Shown: positions 55,022 to 63,875, numbered from the stretch's first letter. The stretch is DNA of 64,000 nucleotides from Rivularia sp034931125 (GCF_034931125.1 NZ_JAYGHM010000034.1:21630-85629), one strand, 5' to 3'. Program-made: numbers and translations. The notes: generated by a model from the letters alone, not told the origin.

Positions 55022-56389
55022 TTGGCTAACGTCATTGTTATAGGTGCCCAATGGGGCGATGAAGGGAAAGGAAAAATAACAGATTTACTCAGCCGTTCCG
55101 CAGATGTTGTCGTGCGTTACCAAGGGGGGGTAAATGCGGGACATACAATTGTGGTAAAAGGTCAAACCTTTAAGCTGCATTTGATTCCAAGCGGTATTTT
55201 GTATCCAGAAACCAAATGTATTATTGGTTCTGGAACTGTTATTGACCCGCAAGTTTTGATTGCTGAACTTGATCAGATAGAGAATTTAAATATTTCCACT
55301 AACAATCTGTTGATTTCTGAAACGGCACACGTTACGATGCCGTATCATCGATTGATTGATAAAGCTTCTGAGGAGCGGCGGGGTGTTCATAAAATCGGTA
55401 CTACAGGTAGGGGTATCGGTCCAACCTATGCTGACAAATCCGAGCGTACAGGTATTCGGATGTTAGATTTGATCGACCCGAAAGGATTGCGCGAACAACT
55501 AGAATGGACGATTAATTATAAAAACGTCATTCTTGAAAAGCTTTATAATCTACCACCCATCGATGCCTCTGCTGTAATTGAAGACTATTTGGGGTATGCA
55601 GAACGCTTAAAGCGTTACGTTGTTGATACTTCCTTAGAAATTTATCAGGCAATTAAGGAACGTCGCAATATTTTGTTTGAGGGAGCGCAGGGTACTCTTT
55701 TAGATTTAGATCACGGAACTTATCCTTTTGTGACTTCCTCTAATCCGGTAGCGGGTGGAGCCTGTGTAGGTACGGGTTTGGGCCCGACTGCGATCGACCG
55801 AGTAATTGGGGTTGCAAAAGCCTATACTACTCGCGTTGGTGAAGGACCTTTTCCTACCGAACTTTCCGGAGAGATCGGAGAACATTTATGTTCTGTAGGA
55901 GCGGAATTTGGCACAACTACCGGACGTAAACGTCGCTGCGGCTGGTTCGATGCGGTTATCGGTCGCTATGCGGTGCGGATTAACGGTATGGATTGCTTAG
56001 CGATTACCAAACTCGATGTCCTTGACGGACTTGAAGAAATCAAAGTTTGTGTCGCTTACGAAATTGATGGCGATACCCCGGAGGGGTCTAGCTCCGCTAC
56101 TCGCACTGAACATTTTCCCACAAACGCCCGAAAATTTGCTCGTTGTCGCCCGATTTACGAAACTATGCCGGGATGGCAACAGTCAACAAGCCATTGTCGC
56201 AATTTAGATGAATTACCGACGCAAGCTTTAGACTACCTGAAATTTTTAGCAGAACTAGTGGAAGTGCCGATCGCAATTGTTTCCTTGGGTGCGAGTCGCG
56301 ACCAAACAATCATTGTTGAAGACCCAATTCACGGACCAAAGCGGGGATTATTACGAGCCGATGGAACTGCTGGTTTAAAGACTGCATAA
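55022..56389 (+). CDS. purA: Adenylosuccinate synthetase
   Basis: A 455-aa PurA that condenses IMP and aspartate with GTP in AMP synthesis. The N-terminal GTP-binding loop QWGDEGKGK and GGVNAGHT are seen; further TGRGIGPTYADK, FEGAQGTLLDLDHGTYPFVTSSN and TTTGRKRRCGWFD are all intact. The family's N-terminus ANVIVIGAQWGD begins directly after a TTG at 55022, so TTG is the start. No ribosome-binding site is obvious. It precedes rplY by 99 bp on the same strand. Confidence 0.96.
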   Translation: MANVIVIGAQWGDEGKGKITDLLSRSADVVVRYQGGVNAGHTIVVKGQTFKLHLIPSGILYPETKCIIGSGTVIDPQVLIAELDQIENLNISTNNLLISETAHVTMPYHRLIDKASEERRGVHKIGTTGRGIGPTYADKSERTGIRMLDLIDPKGLREQLEWTINYKNVILEKLYNLPPIDASAVIEDYLGYAERLKRYVVDTSLEIYQAIKERRNILFEGAQGTLLDLDHGTYPFVTSSNPVAGGACVGTGLGPTAIDRVIGVAKAYTTRVGEGPFPTELSGEIGEHLCSVGAEFGTTTGRKRRCGWFDAVIGRYAVRINGMDCLAITKLDVLDGLEEIKVCVAYEIDGDTPEGSSSATRTEHFPTNARKFARCRPIYETMPGWQQSTSHCRNLDELPTQALDYLKFLAELVEVPIAIVSLGASRDQTIIVEDPIHGPKRGLLRADGTAGLKTA

Positions 56390-56488
56390 GGTTGAGGTAC
56401 AATATTGTCTTTGCTCGTATATTTAGAGGCGCGGTAATAATCTCTAGTAACTCTATAACCCCTAACATTAATTAGATAGAACAAAACT

Positions 56489-57103
56489 ATGGAAATGACG
56501 GTCGAATGTCAAAAGCGACCAGAAGGAAGCAAAACCAAGGCTTTGCGTCGTTCTGGAGAAATTCCTGCCAATTTATACGGTCATAAAGGTACGGAATCAA
56601 TTTCTTTGGTAATTAATGCCAAAACTGTCGAACGCTTGCTCAAAAAAGCTTCGGTGAACAATACCTTAATCGATTTAAAGGTGAACGATATTCCTTGGCA
56701 AGGTCAAACCTTACTCAGGGAAGTTCAAGCTCATCCAGCGTCAGGTAAACCTTTCCACCTCAGCTTTTTTGCGGTTGCAGGTCACGGTAAAATGACCGTG
56801 GAAGTACCTCTTAACTTTATCGGTACTGCAATTGGTGTCAAAGAAGAAGGCGGGATGTTGGATACGGTAATTAATGAAATGCAGCTAAACTGTCTGCCAG
56901 AAAATATTCCCGATGCAATTGAGATTGATGTCACAAACTTGAAAGTCGGAGACAGCCTGCACGTTAATGACATCAAATTACCTGAAGGGGTAACATTAAC
57001 AGCAGAATCTGAAGAACTTGTTGTTAGCGTTTTACCACCGCAAGTTAGTGCAACTACTGAAGGTGAGGGTGAAGGAGAACAAGCAGCATCTGAAGCTGTG
57101 TGA
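56489..57103 (+). CDS. rplY: 50S ribosomal protein L25 (CTC form)
   Basis: A 204-aa L25/general stress protein Ctc. The N-terminal 5S rRNA-binding domain shows ALRRSGEIPANLYGHKG, and the C-terminal TL5-like domain PLNFIGTAIGVKEEGGMLD and INEMQLNCLPENIPDAIEIDVTNLKVGDSLHV. The acidic tail (TTEGEGEGEQ) is usual. It is the second gene after purA and is closed by a strong terminator. Confidence 0.94.
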   Translation: MEMTVECQKRPEGSKTKALRRSGEIPANLYGHKGTESISLVINAKTVERLLKKASVNNTLIDLKVNDIPWQGQTLLREVQAHPASGKPFHLSFFAVAGHGKMTVEVPLNFIGTAIGVKEEGGMLDTVINEMQLNCLPENIPDAIEIDVTNLKVGDSLHVNDIKLPEGVTLTAESEELVVSVLPPQVSATTEGEGEGEQAASEAV

Positions 57104-57126
57104 AGTCTACTTTCTTCAATTAAAAT

Positions 57127-57153
57127 ACCAGGGGGCGAACTCCTGGTTTTTTT
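57127..57153 (+). terminator. Rho-independent terminator after rplY
   Basis: accagggg / ctcctggt form a GC-rich stem with a cgaa-type loop followed by eight T residues, 24 bp after the rplY stop. Confidence 0.85.
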
Positions 57154-57194
57154 GTGTTTAAAACCGAATTATAGTTGTACGTAAGGTGGATTTT

Positions 57195-58736
57195 ATGAGT
57201 AAGTCCGTTTCAGCAACGATTGAGCAGATGATGCAGCCCGGTTTTTATCCCCATGCAGTTCAAGAACCCATACAGTTGATTCAAACTCACTCTTCCTACG
57301 TATTGTTAACCGGAGATTATGCTTATAAGTTGAAAAAGCCGGTAAATTTCGGTTTTTTGAATTATTCGACCCTACAAAAGCGACAGCATTTTTGTCAAGA
57401 AGAATTACGGTTAAATCGCGTAGCAGCACCTGAAATTTATTTGGAAGTATTGCCAGTTACTCGCAACGGCGATAAGTATCAATTAGGGGGGGCAGGGGAA
57501 GCTGTAGAATATACTTTGAAAATGCGTCAGTTTCCGCAAGAGACGCTATTTAGTGAAATGTTTGATCGCGGAGGACTTGAAGAACAACACGTAGCCCAAT
57601 TAGGGCAAGTAGTCGCTCAATATCATGCCAAAGCTGTAACCAGCAATTATATTAGTTCCTTTGGAGAAGTATCCCAAATACGAGCTGCATTTGACGAAAA
57701 TTACCAGCAAACCGAAAAATATATTGGTGTAGCTCAGACGCAGCAGCAATTTATCGAAACAAAGAATTATACAGACAAGTTTTTTCGCGATCGCACAGAA
57801 TTATTTCAAAGTCGCGTCAATCACAATTTTATTCGCGAATGTCACGGCGATTTACACTTAAGAAATATCTGCTTATGGCAAGGTAAAGTGATGCTCTTCG
57901 ACTGCATCGAATTTAACGAAGCATTTCGTTTTGTTGATGTCATCTACGATGTTGCATTTGCAATGATGGATTTGGAAGCACGAAACGGTAAAGAACTAGG
58001 TAATATTTTTCTAAATACCTATATCGAACAAACTGGAGATTATGAAGGTTTGCAGGTATTGTCTTTATACTTGAGCCGTCAGGCTTACGTCAGAGCCAAG
58101 GTAACTTCGTTTTTACTTGATGACCCTAACGTACCCCAAACCGCTAAACAACAAGCGACTTCAACCGCTGCCGATTATTATCGTCTTGCTTGGGAATATA
58201 CTAAACCCCAGACAGGAAAATTAATTTTGATGTCTGGTTTGTCCGGCTCTGGTAAAAGTACTACAGCACGATATTTAGCTCGACATTTGGGAGCAGTTCA
58301 TCTACGCTCAGATGCAGTACGAAAACATTTAGCGGGAATTGCTTTGTTACAACGTGGTGGGGATGAGTTGTATACCCCCCAAATGAATCACAAAACTTAT
58401 TCCCGGCTGATGGAATTGGGTATTATGCTGGCTCGTCTGGGCTTTTCTGTAATTTTGGATGCAAAGTACGACAAACAGCAATTACGAGGGGAGGTTATTG
58501 AACAAGCAGATAAATATCAAATTCCTTGGCAAATCGTTAACTGTACCGCGCCAGAAAACGTATTACGCCAACGTCTTGTCAAGCGTACTGGAGATGTAGC
58601 AGATGCAACCGTTGATTTGCTAATATCACAAATGAAAGCGGCAGAACCGTTTAGCGATCGAGAAAAATCACACCTGAAAATTTTAGATACAACTCAGCCT
58701 CAACAGGCACAATTAAAACAACTAATTAGCCAATAG
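57195..58736 (+). CDS. APH-like kinase / P-loop kinase fusion protein
   Basis: A 513-aa two-domain protein. The N-terminal about 330 residues look like an aminoglycoside-phosphotransferase/choline-kinase fold: YAYKLKKPVNFGFLNYST, then RECHGDLHLRNICLW (catalytic HGD) and FDCIEFNEAFRFVDVIYDVAF (metal DFD-like). The C-terminal about 170 residues are a P-loop kinase with SGLSGSGKSTTARYLA and HLRSDAVRKHLAG. Such fusions are widespread and of unknown substrate. ATG 57195 with AGGTGG seven bases upstream is preferred to GTG 57186. Next gene starts 7 bp after the stop. Confidence 0.85.
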   Translation: MSKSVSATIEQMMQPGFYPHAVQEPIQLIQTHSSYVLLTGDYAYKLKKPVNFGFLNYSTLQKRQHFCQEELRLNRVAAPEIYLEVLPVTRNGDKYQLGGAGEAVEYTLKMRQFPQETLFSEMFDRGGLEEQHVAQLGQVVAQYHAKAVTSNYISSFGEVSQIRAAFDENYQQTEKYIGVAQTQQQFIETKNYTDKFFRDRTELFQSRVNHNFIRECHGDLHLRNICLWQGKVMLFDCIEFNEAFRFVDVIYDVAFAMMDLEARNGKELGNIFLNTYIEQTGDYEGLQVLSLYLSRQAYVRAKVTSFLLDDPNVPQTAKQQATSTAADYYRLAWEYTKPQTGKLILMSGLSGSGKSTTARYLARHLGAVHLRSDAVRKHLAGIALLQRGGDELYTPQMNHKTYSRLMELGIMLARLGFSVILDAKYDKQQLRGEVIEQADKYQIPWQIVNCTAPENVLRQRLVKRTGDVADATVDLLISQMKAAEPFSDREKSHLKILDTTQPQQAQLKQLISQ

Positions 58737-58743
58737 CCGAATC

Positions 58744-59259
58744 ATGGCAAAAAAAAGTCCTGGTAATTTTCTACCTCTCTCGCAAAGCTTTCTCTCTCAA
58801 CTGATATTTGGAATATTTTTAGCGTTTATATTTTACCTGTCTTCTAATAACGCAGAACTAAGTATTTTCCTAGGGGTATTGGGAGGGTTAGCATTAGGTT
58901 TATTTCTGACATCCACAAAAACTAGTTCCCAACCTGAAAACGTCGCATCTTCCGACGGTGTGGATGCTGGACTCAAATACTGGCTGTTTTTCTTACTTAG
59001 CTTTAGACTCTTAGGCTATACCTCACAGACGAGTATTTTATTCGGTGGATTAGCTGGTTTGAGTGCAGGCTTTATTTTTGGTTGGTGGGGAAGTAAGGAA
59101 CCAACTGTAGCTAAGATATCAAATCAAAGGCAACAGACTGAAGGAGACGCAGACGAAGTGGCTTCTTCCACACAGCGAGTTAACTCACAACGGAGTAGAA
59201 AATCTACCCGTCGTTACCGTCGTCGTTCTGGAATCAATATTAAGTTTTGGGAAAGGTAA
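58744..59259 (+). CDS. Hypothetical membrane protein
   Basis: A 171-aa protein with four hydrophobic segments (about 18-36, 42-58, 78-96, 100-120), arranged as a repeated pair with glycine-rich ends (GVLGGLALGLFL; GGLAGLSAGFIFGWWG), followed by a polar tail ending in a very basic STRRYRRRSG stretch. It starts 7 bp after the APH/P-loop kinase gene, hence one operon. I do not recognise the family. Confidence 0.7.
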   Translation: MAKKSPGNFLPLSQSFLSQLIFGIFLAFIFYLSSNNAELSIFLGVLGGLALGLFLTSTKTSSQPENVASSDGVDAGLKYWLFFLLSFRLLGYTSQTSILFGGLAGLSAGFIFGWWGSKEPTVAKISNQRQQTEGDADEVASSTQRVNSQRSRKSTRRYRRRSGINIKFWER

Positions 59260-59279
59260 TTGAAACTACCAAAGTTAGG

Positions 59280-59403
59280 AATTATACCAATTCTGGATGA
59301 GGCTGCGTTAAAACACCCGCAGCCTAGAAGGCTGGGGCTAATATTACAAAGCCTACCTGCGTAGGCTAAATTCAGCACATCCTTGCAAGGAAATGGTATA
59401 ATT
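59280..59403. mobile_element. 124-bp inverted-repeat element (MITE-like)
   Basis: The terminal inverted repeats aattatacca (59280-59289) and tggtataatt (59394-59403) flank hairpins cagcct/aggctg and gcctac/gtaggc. The inner part (ggctggggctaatattacaaagcctacctgcg) resembles 63885-63925. No coding capacity. Confidence 0.6.
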
Positions 59404-59463
59404 CATAACTTTAATAAGGGCGTAGCAATGCGGAGTCTCTACAACCTATAACTATAAATAAAA

Positions 59464-60255
59464 ATGTTTTTATATCTTTCTAAACTGATACCTCTTTTCT
59501 TTTATCCCCTTGGGTTTGCCTGTATTTGTTGTGTTTTAGCGCTTTTTTTGATTTGGAAACGACCGCGTGTGACAGCATTTTTGATTGCGATCGCGCTGTT
59601 TGTATTACTTTTTAGCTCTAATGCTTGGGTTTCTCGCTTTCTAGTCCGTTCTTTGGAATGGCAAAATATTCCCGCTGCGGAATTACCAACAGCAGAAGCA
59701 ATTGTAGTTTTAGGTGGTGCAACTAAGTCTGTTTACCCACCGCGAACAACTGTAGACTTAAGCGAATCAGGGGATAGAGTCCTTTACGCAGCCCAACTTT
59801 ATCGTCAGCAAAAAGCTCCCCTAATCATTGTCAGTGGTGGTCGTATCGATTGGCGGGGTGGAGGTGCGCCGGAGTCGGAAGATATGGCAAAATTACTGAT
59901 ATTTATGGGTGTAAAATCTGAAGATATTATACAAGAGCCAGACTCGCTCAACACTTATGAAAACGCCGTAAACGTAAAAAAGATTCTTTTAGATCGCAAG
60001 ATTGAGGGTATATTGCTAGTGACTTCAGCAATGCATATGCCGCGATCGCTAGCAATTTTTCAACATCAAAAGATCGAAACGATTGCTGCACCTACTGATT
60101 TCCTAGTTACAGAGGGTGAGCTTCAAGAACTAGCTAGCACTCCTAAAGGTGCAATTTTAAATTTATTACCCGATAGCAAAAATTTAGATAACTTTACCAT
60201 CGCCTTAAAAGAGTACATTGGTATGGTTGTATACCGCTTGCGCGGGTGGGTGTAA
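59464..60255 (+). CDS. YdcF/ElyC family (DUF218) membrane protein
   Basis: A 263-aa protein with two N-terminal transmembrane helices (about 8-28, 36-54) and a DUF218 domain (about 78-245): EAIVVLGGATKS, LIIVSGGRIDW, the SEDMAKLLIFMGVKSEDIIQEPDSLNTYENA stretch and LLVTSAMHMPRSLAIF are typical. Relatives (ElyC, SanA, YdcF) act in envelope integrity and peptidoglycan/undecaprenyl-phosphate metabolism at low temperature. Length is usual for the cyanobacterial form. Confidence 0.88.
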   Translation: MFLYLSKLIPLFFYPLGFACICCVLALFLIWKRPRVTAFLIAIALFVLLFSSNAWVSRFLVRSLEWQNIPAAELPTAEAIVVLGGATKSVYPPRTTVDLSESGDRVLYAAQLYRQQKAPLIIVSGGRIDWRGGGAPESEDMAKLLIFMGVKSEDIIQEPDSLNTYENAVNVKKILLDRKIEGILLVTSAMHMPRSLAIFQHQKIETIAAPTDFLVTEGELQELASTPKGAILNLLPDSKNLDNFTIALKEYIGMVVYRLRGWV

Positions 60256-60351
60256 ATTCGATTTTGGATTTTGGATTATGTCCTTCGGACACACTTCGTG
60301 AATGGATTTTGGATTGTTAAGTTTATTCACGACCAGTCAATGTATATCTAT

Positions 60352-60466
60352 ATTCCAATTCCCAATTCCCCATTCCCCATTCCCAATTCCCAATTACCCA
60401 TTCCCAATTCCCCATTACCCATTCCCAATTCCCAATTCCCAATTCCCAATTCCCAATTCCCAATTA
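60352..60466. repeat. CCAATTC / CCCATTC heptamer array
   Basis: Over a dozen 7-bp units (cccaatt, ccccatt, cccatta) end five bases before the ATG of the next small gene. Open frames through it on both reading frames encode only the repeat. Confidence 0.85.
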
Positions 60467-60470
60467 AAAA

Positions 60471-60698
60471 ATGTCTCAAGAATTACACAGAATAATCCCT
60501 TCTGAGTCATCTCAAATAATCGAAGAAACTATTGCTGTTAATCAAACAACTCGCGAATTTCACCGAGAAGTTGAAGTGCGCTCGGAGTTTAAACGTTATT
60601 GTGAATGGTATTATTGTACTGCTGAGAATAATCGCCAAGAACTAAAAAAAATGCGCGGCGAACTGAATATATTTCAGTGGTTTCGCCGCCGAAATTGA
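60471..60698 (+). CDS. Hypothetical 75-aa protein
   Basis: A small soluble charged protein beginning MSQELHRIIP, with a predicted helical centre (HREVEVRSEFKRYCEWY) and the end FQWFRRRN. It lies convergent with ftrV, two bases from its stop. The composition and position suggest a real gene; family unknown. The start follows the heptamer array, leaving no normal ribosome-binding site. Confidence 0.5.
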   Translation: MSQELHRIIPSESSQIIEETIAVNQTTREFHREVEVRSEFKRYCEWYYCTAENNRQELKKMRGELNIFQWFRRRN

Positions 60699-60700
60699 GT

Positions 60701-60967
60701 TTAAACTGTTTCTAACTCCGAAGTACGTAAATGGGCTTTAAACTTTTTAGTAAACTTCACCTGGATAGGGAAGTTAGCACTAACAGGTCTTTCCTTCCAT
60801 TGGGTAACAATAGCCATCACTTCCCCTTCCAAGCCTTTGATGTCAAAAGCTTCACCACGATGATCGGGATGGTGATAAATTACCACAGATTCAGTTACAC
60901 GGACGCGATCGCCAACTTTCATATCACTATTTACATTTAGCTTTTGGTTTTCCACAACTGTCGTCAC
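60701..60967 (-). CDS. ftrV: Ferredoxin-thioredoxin reductase variable subunit
   Basis: An 88-aa FtrV, the variable subunit of the heterodimeric ferredoxin:thioredoxin reductase that passes photosynthetic electrons to thioredoxins. The SH3-like barrel is clear: MKVGDRVRVTESVVIYHHPDHRG, FDIKGLEGEVMAIVTQW, PVSANFPIQVKFTKKFKAHLR. The start is a GTG at 60967 with GAGGAA eight bases upstream, giving a 15-residue N-terminal extension before MKVGDRV; ATG 60922 is the alternative. The catalytic subunit ftrC is not in the window. Confidence 0.92.
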   Translation of the reverse strand: MTTVVENQKLNVNSDMKVGDRVRVTESVVIYHHPDHRGEAFDIKGLEGEVMAIVTQWKERPVSANFPIQVKFTKKFKAHLRTSELETV

Positions 60968-61457
60968 AGCTATTCCTCAGTTAATTTTTTTTAATCAAAA
61001 TATAGACTGCTTGCCACAATAAATTTTGTTTTAGCTTTTAAATATGCCACAGAAGCTATACATATAACTTCCGTACCACCGAGACTGTCATACAAAACCG
61101 CGAGCTATCTAGACTTCACCATTAACAGTTGCTACAAGCAAAAACATCAAGGTAAATTAAGAAGCACTAAAAGCCACCTGACATGAAGGCAAGAGGTCTA
61201 ATCCTTATATCTTCACTCCTTATGTTTACTTTGGTCAACTGGCAAAGGATTTTGGATTTTAGATTATCCTACGGAAAGACGCTTTCGCATCAATGTTTGG
61301 ATTGAAAGTTCGGAGTTAATCTGAGGGAGCAGGGAGTAGGGAATAGGAGAAACTGATAATTTTGTCTTCCCATCTGCGAACAAAGGTTGCAATTTATCAT
61401 AAAAATCTGAGAAAATGAAAACAAAATGAAAACTATCCTAAGATAGAATTATTTCCC
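60968..61457. other. Intergenic region between ftrV and the GDT1-like pair
   Basis: No gene recognised. It includes a tttggatttta-type repeat and ctacggaaagacgctttcgcatcaatg near 61250-61300, and tagggagcagggagtag units near 61325-61345. Confidence 0.5.
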
Positions 61458-61895
61458 GTGAAACTTGACTCCACTCCTATCAGCTTGACTGGGACTTCCA
61501 TATCTCAAAGCCAGCAACCGAAAATCGAAGATACAGAATGTCACCATAAGCCGACTTCCGTGACGTTTCATGAAGCATCTCTACAAGAACCGGATAATTC
61601 TACTCAAAAATCCCAGTCTCCACTATTTATATTTGGAAGCACCTTCATTACGATTTTTTTAGCAGAAATCGGAGACAAAACTCAGCTATCAACTTTATTG
61701 ATGAGTGCGGAATCCCATTCCCCGTGGGTAGTGTTTGTTGGTTCTGGTGCAGCATTGATTACAACAAGCTTTTTGGGTGTAGCTTTGGGTAGTTTGCTAT
61801 CTAAACATCTTTCTCCAAGAACAATTAATAAAGCCGCAGGAGTCACCCTCTTGTTAATTTCCATTATGTTATTTTTAGACTTAATTCTTGCTTAA
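61458..61895 (+). CDS. GDT1/TMEM165 (UPF0016) family half-protein A
   Basis: A 145-aa protein with an unstructured N-terminal about 55 residues and three transmembrane helices. The cation-transport motif E-x-G-D-K-T/S is present once as EIGDKTQ in the first helix. Family proteins with two such motifs transport Mn2+/Ca2+ in exchange for H+ (for example the cyanobacterial Mnx exporter). Here the two halves are separate adjacent genes (next 61937), so they would act as a heterodimer or homodimers. The start is a GTG at 61458 without a strong RBS. Confidence 0.85.
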   Translation: MKLDSTPISLTGTSISQSQQPKIEDTECHHKPTSVTFHEASLQEPDNSTQKSQSPLFIFGSTFITIFLAEIGDKTQLSTLLMSAESHSPWVVFVGSGAALITTSFLGVALGSLLSKHLSPRTINKAAGVTLLLISIMLFLDLILA

Positions 61896-61936
61896 AAGTT
61901 GATTTTTAATATTTAATTCCTTACTCATAACTCATC

Positions 61937-62239
61937 ATGGACTTACATCTTTTAGCAATAAGTTTTATCACAGTTTTTTTATCCGAATTAGGTGATAAAA
62001 GTCAATTAGCTGCGATCGCGCTTTCGGGACGCTCTAAATCTCCTCGTGCAGTCTTTTTCGGTACCGCTTTAGCGCTGCTACTTACTAGTTTATTAGGAGC
62101 ATTAGCGGGAGGTGCAGCAGCAGAGTTCCTACCTACACGTTTACTCAAAACTATTGCAGCGATTGGATTTGCCATACTTGCAGTACGTTTGCTATTTTTC
62201 GATCAAGAGGAATCAGAATCAGTGAGCAGTGAGCAGTAA
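61937..62239 (+). CDS. GDT1/TMEM165 (UPF0016) family half-protein B
   Basis: A 100-aa protein with three transmembrane helices and the motif ELGDKSQ (17-23). It begins 41 bp after half-protein A on the same strand, forming one operon. Predicted Mn2+/H+ or related cation exchanger half. The final residues (ESVSSEQ) and TAA are encoded by a gtgagcagtgagcagtaagcag repeat. Confidence 0.88.
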   Translation: MDLHLLAISFITVFLSELGDKSQLAAIALSGRSKSPRAVFFGTALALLLTSLLGALAGGAAAEFLPTRLLKTIAAIGFAILAVRLLFFDQEESESVSSEQ

Positions 62240-62416
62240 GCAGTTATTAACCTGCGCTAATTTTAATAAAATTCTCGCAGCGTAACGCACCTTCAAAAAC
62301 AATACTCAGCCCAATTAATCGGACTGAGTAGAATTTATTGTGTATCAAATATTAACTGTCGATCTAGATTAATAATCAAGTTTGAGCGAAAATTATTTTT
62401 AACTTCTATGTAACTT

Positions 62417-62911
62417 CTAATTTTCCTGTTTGCAATATCCAGTAAAAAGAGTACCAGCAACCGCCAATTTTACTGCTTCAATAAACCAGTAAGCACCATG
62501 CAATAAATCCATACTTGCAGGAGTTTGAGAAACTTCAAACCAGTTTAATTGCAGTCCAATAGCAGACATTTGGGGAGTTAAGAAATAAGTATCAGCTAAA
62601 GCAATACCTAGCAGTACAGTTGCTAAAATAATGCTGCTTCTTTGCCAGTTAAAGTGATTCTTACTCAAGGCTAAAACGCCAGTTAATACTAATCCCGCAC
62701 AAAGCAATTCAACCCGATTGAAATTCCAAAATACTGTATAACCGGCTGTTGCAAAACTCGATTGAGTCATCATTCCCGAAACGTAAAGACTAGGCATAAT
62801 TACCCAATCTAAAATTAAGCTAGCGCTGAGCCAAAAGCCTAAAGTAATGATGATTGCATTTTGCCAAACTGGACGCTTAAATTCTACGCTGGAAGTGGAA
62901 ATGGTATTCAT
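62417..62911 (-). CDS. Hypothetical four-TM membrane protein
   Basis: A 164-aa protein with four predicted helices (about 18-38, 58-80, 90-110, 135-158). Segments include IIITLGFWLSASLILDWVIMPSLY and FNRVELLCAGLVLTGVLAL, with a Trp/Asn pattern (NWFEVSQTP) in the last loop. It resembles DUF4149/DUF1772-type small membrane proteins in layout, but I cannot name it. It stands alone, convergent with the GDT1-like pair. Confidence 0.65.
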   Translation of the reverse strand: MNTISTSSVEFKRPVWQNAIIITLGFWLSASLILDWVIMPSLYVSGMMTQSSFATAGYTVFWNFNRVELLCAGLVLTGVLALSKNHFNWQRSSIILATVLLGIALADTYFLTPQMSAIGLQLNWFEVSQTPASMDLLHGAYWFIEAVKLAVAGTLFTGYCKQEN

Positions 62912-63286
62912 GGAAAAATAATTGCTTCGTTATATATATTAGTGTGAAACAATAGAAGTTGTTTTGACTACTCATCTCAATTAACCTTTACAAAACAGTC
63001 GTAGTTTCACGCAAAATATAGTATTTAACGTACCTTTTTAATAACATTTCTTAATAATTGGATTTGGGTTAAGCGCGTGTAAATAAATCATTATGGTTTT
63101 TAGTATTTTACCTGGCGATTTAAATCGCGGCTATACAGGCAAAACCCGCCTGCGCGGGTTAAACAATTCATTTATTAGTCCACGGAGGTGGACTTTGCCT
63201 ATGTAGTCGCGATTTAAATCGCCGGATGCTTTTAAAATATCTTCTAATAGCTAAAAATCAAACTTTCAAATCTTGAATAATTAACC
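62912..63286. other. Intergenic region holding an inverted duplication
   Basis: No gene. Its main content is the 110-bp palindromic element at 63114-63223. Confidence 0.6.
63114..63223. mobile_element. 110-bp inverted-repeat element
   Basis: A 16-bp perfect inverted repeat ggcgatttaaatcgcg / cgcgatttaaatcgcc at the ends, followed inwards on both sides by ctatacaggcaaa- / tttgcctatgtag-type sequence and the hairpins cccgcctgcgcggg and gtccacggaggtggac. It looks like two head-to-head copies of the unit also seen singly at 12463-12517. Confidence 0.7.
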
Positions 63287-63853
63287 ATGCGCTTCGCAAT
63301 TATATTAATCACTCTCGCTTGTATCATCGGTATTGATTCGACACTTAAATTGAGTCAAGCAGTACAGTTACGAGATGGGAAAGTATATTTTGTTCAAGTA
63401 CCGCGTTTAGTGAAAGCGACAACAACCTTTGACGATGTAAACATATGGGGTGCTACATATTACTTTACCGTTCAGGTTCCGTCAGATGCGGGAGAACCTC
63501 TGCAAAAGATAACTATTAATCAGCATTCTGGATTAGATAATATAAATTTTGATTTGAAAGACAGCTTTGCTATATCGGGAACTACTAAAAGTGAAAAAGA
63601 AAAATTACCGCTTCAGATTACCGAAAAGCGTCGAGAAAAAACAGTATCGCTGACATTTAACCCACCAGTTGAACCAGGTAAAACAATCAACATTGCTTTG
63701 AAACCGATACGCAATCCTTCAGTTGAAGGTGTTTATTTATTTGGAGTTACCGCATTTCCTGCGGGTGAAAAATCCCACGGACAGTTTTTAGGATATGGAA
63801 GATTGCATTTTTATAGAAATAATAGTTCTTTGTTTTCACCGTTTGGGTGGTGA
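63287..63853 (+). CDS. DUF2808 exported protein
   Basis: A 188-aa protein with an N-terminal signal peptide (hydrophobic 3-16, cleavage possible after KLSQA) and a DUF2808 domain: LVKATTTFDDVNIWGATYYFTVQVP, EPLQKITINQHSG, and the C-terminal GVYLFGVTAFPAGEKSHGQFLGYGRLHFY. The family is nearly confined to cyanobacteria and of unknown function; probably in the periplasm. Full length, ATG 63287. Confidence 0.88.
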   Translation: MRFAIILITLACIIGIDSTLKLSQAVQLRDGKVYFVQVPRLVKATTTFDDVNIWGATYYFTVQVPSDAGEPLQKITINQHSGLDNINFDLKDSFAISGTTKSEKEKLPLQITEKRREKTVSLTFNPPVEPGKTINIALKPIRNPSVEGVYLFGVTAFPAGEKSHGQFLGYGRLHFYRNNSSLFSPFGW

Positions 63854-63875
63854 AACTAATTTTGTATAAAAATCA

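Noticed and set aside
60271..60505. Two plus-strand ORFs rich in PIPNSQF repeats
   Set aside because: They translate the cccaatt array in two frames.
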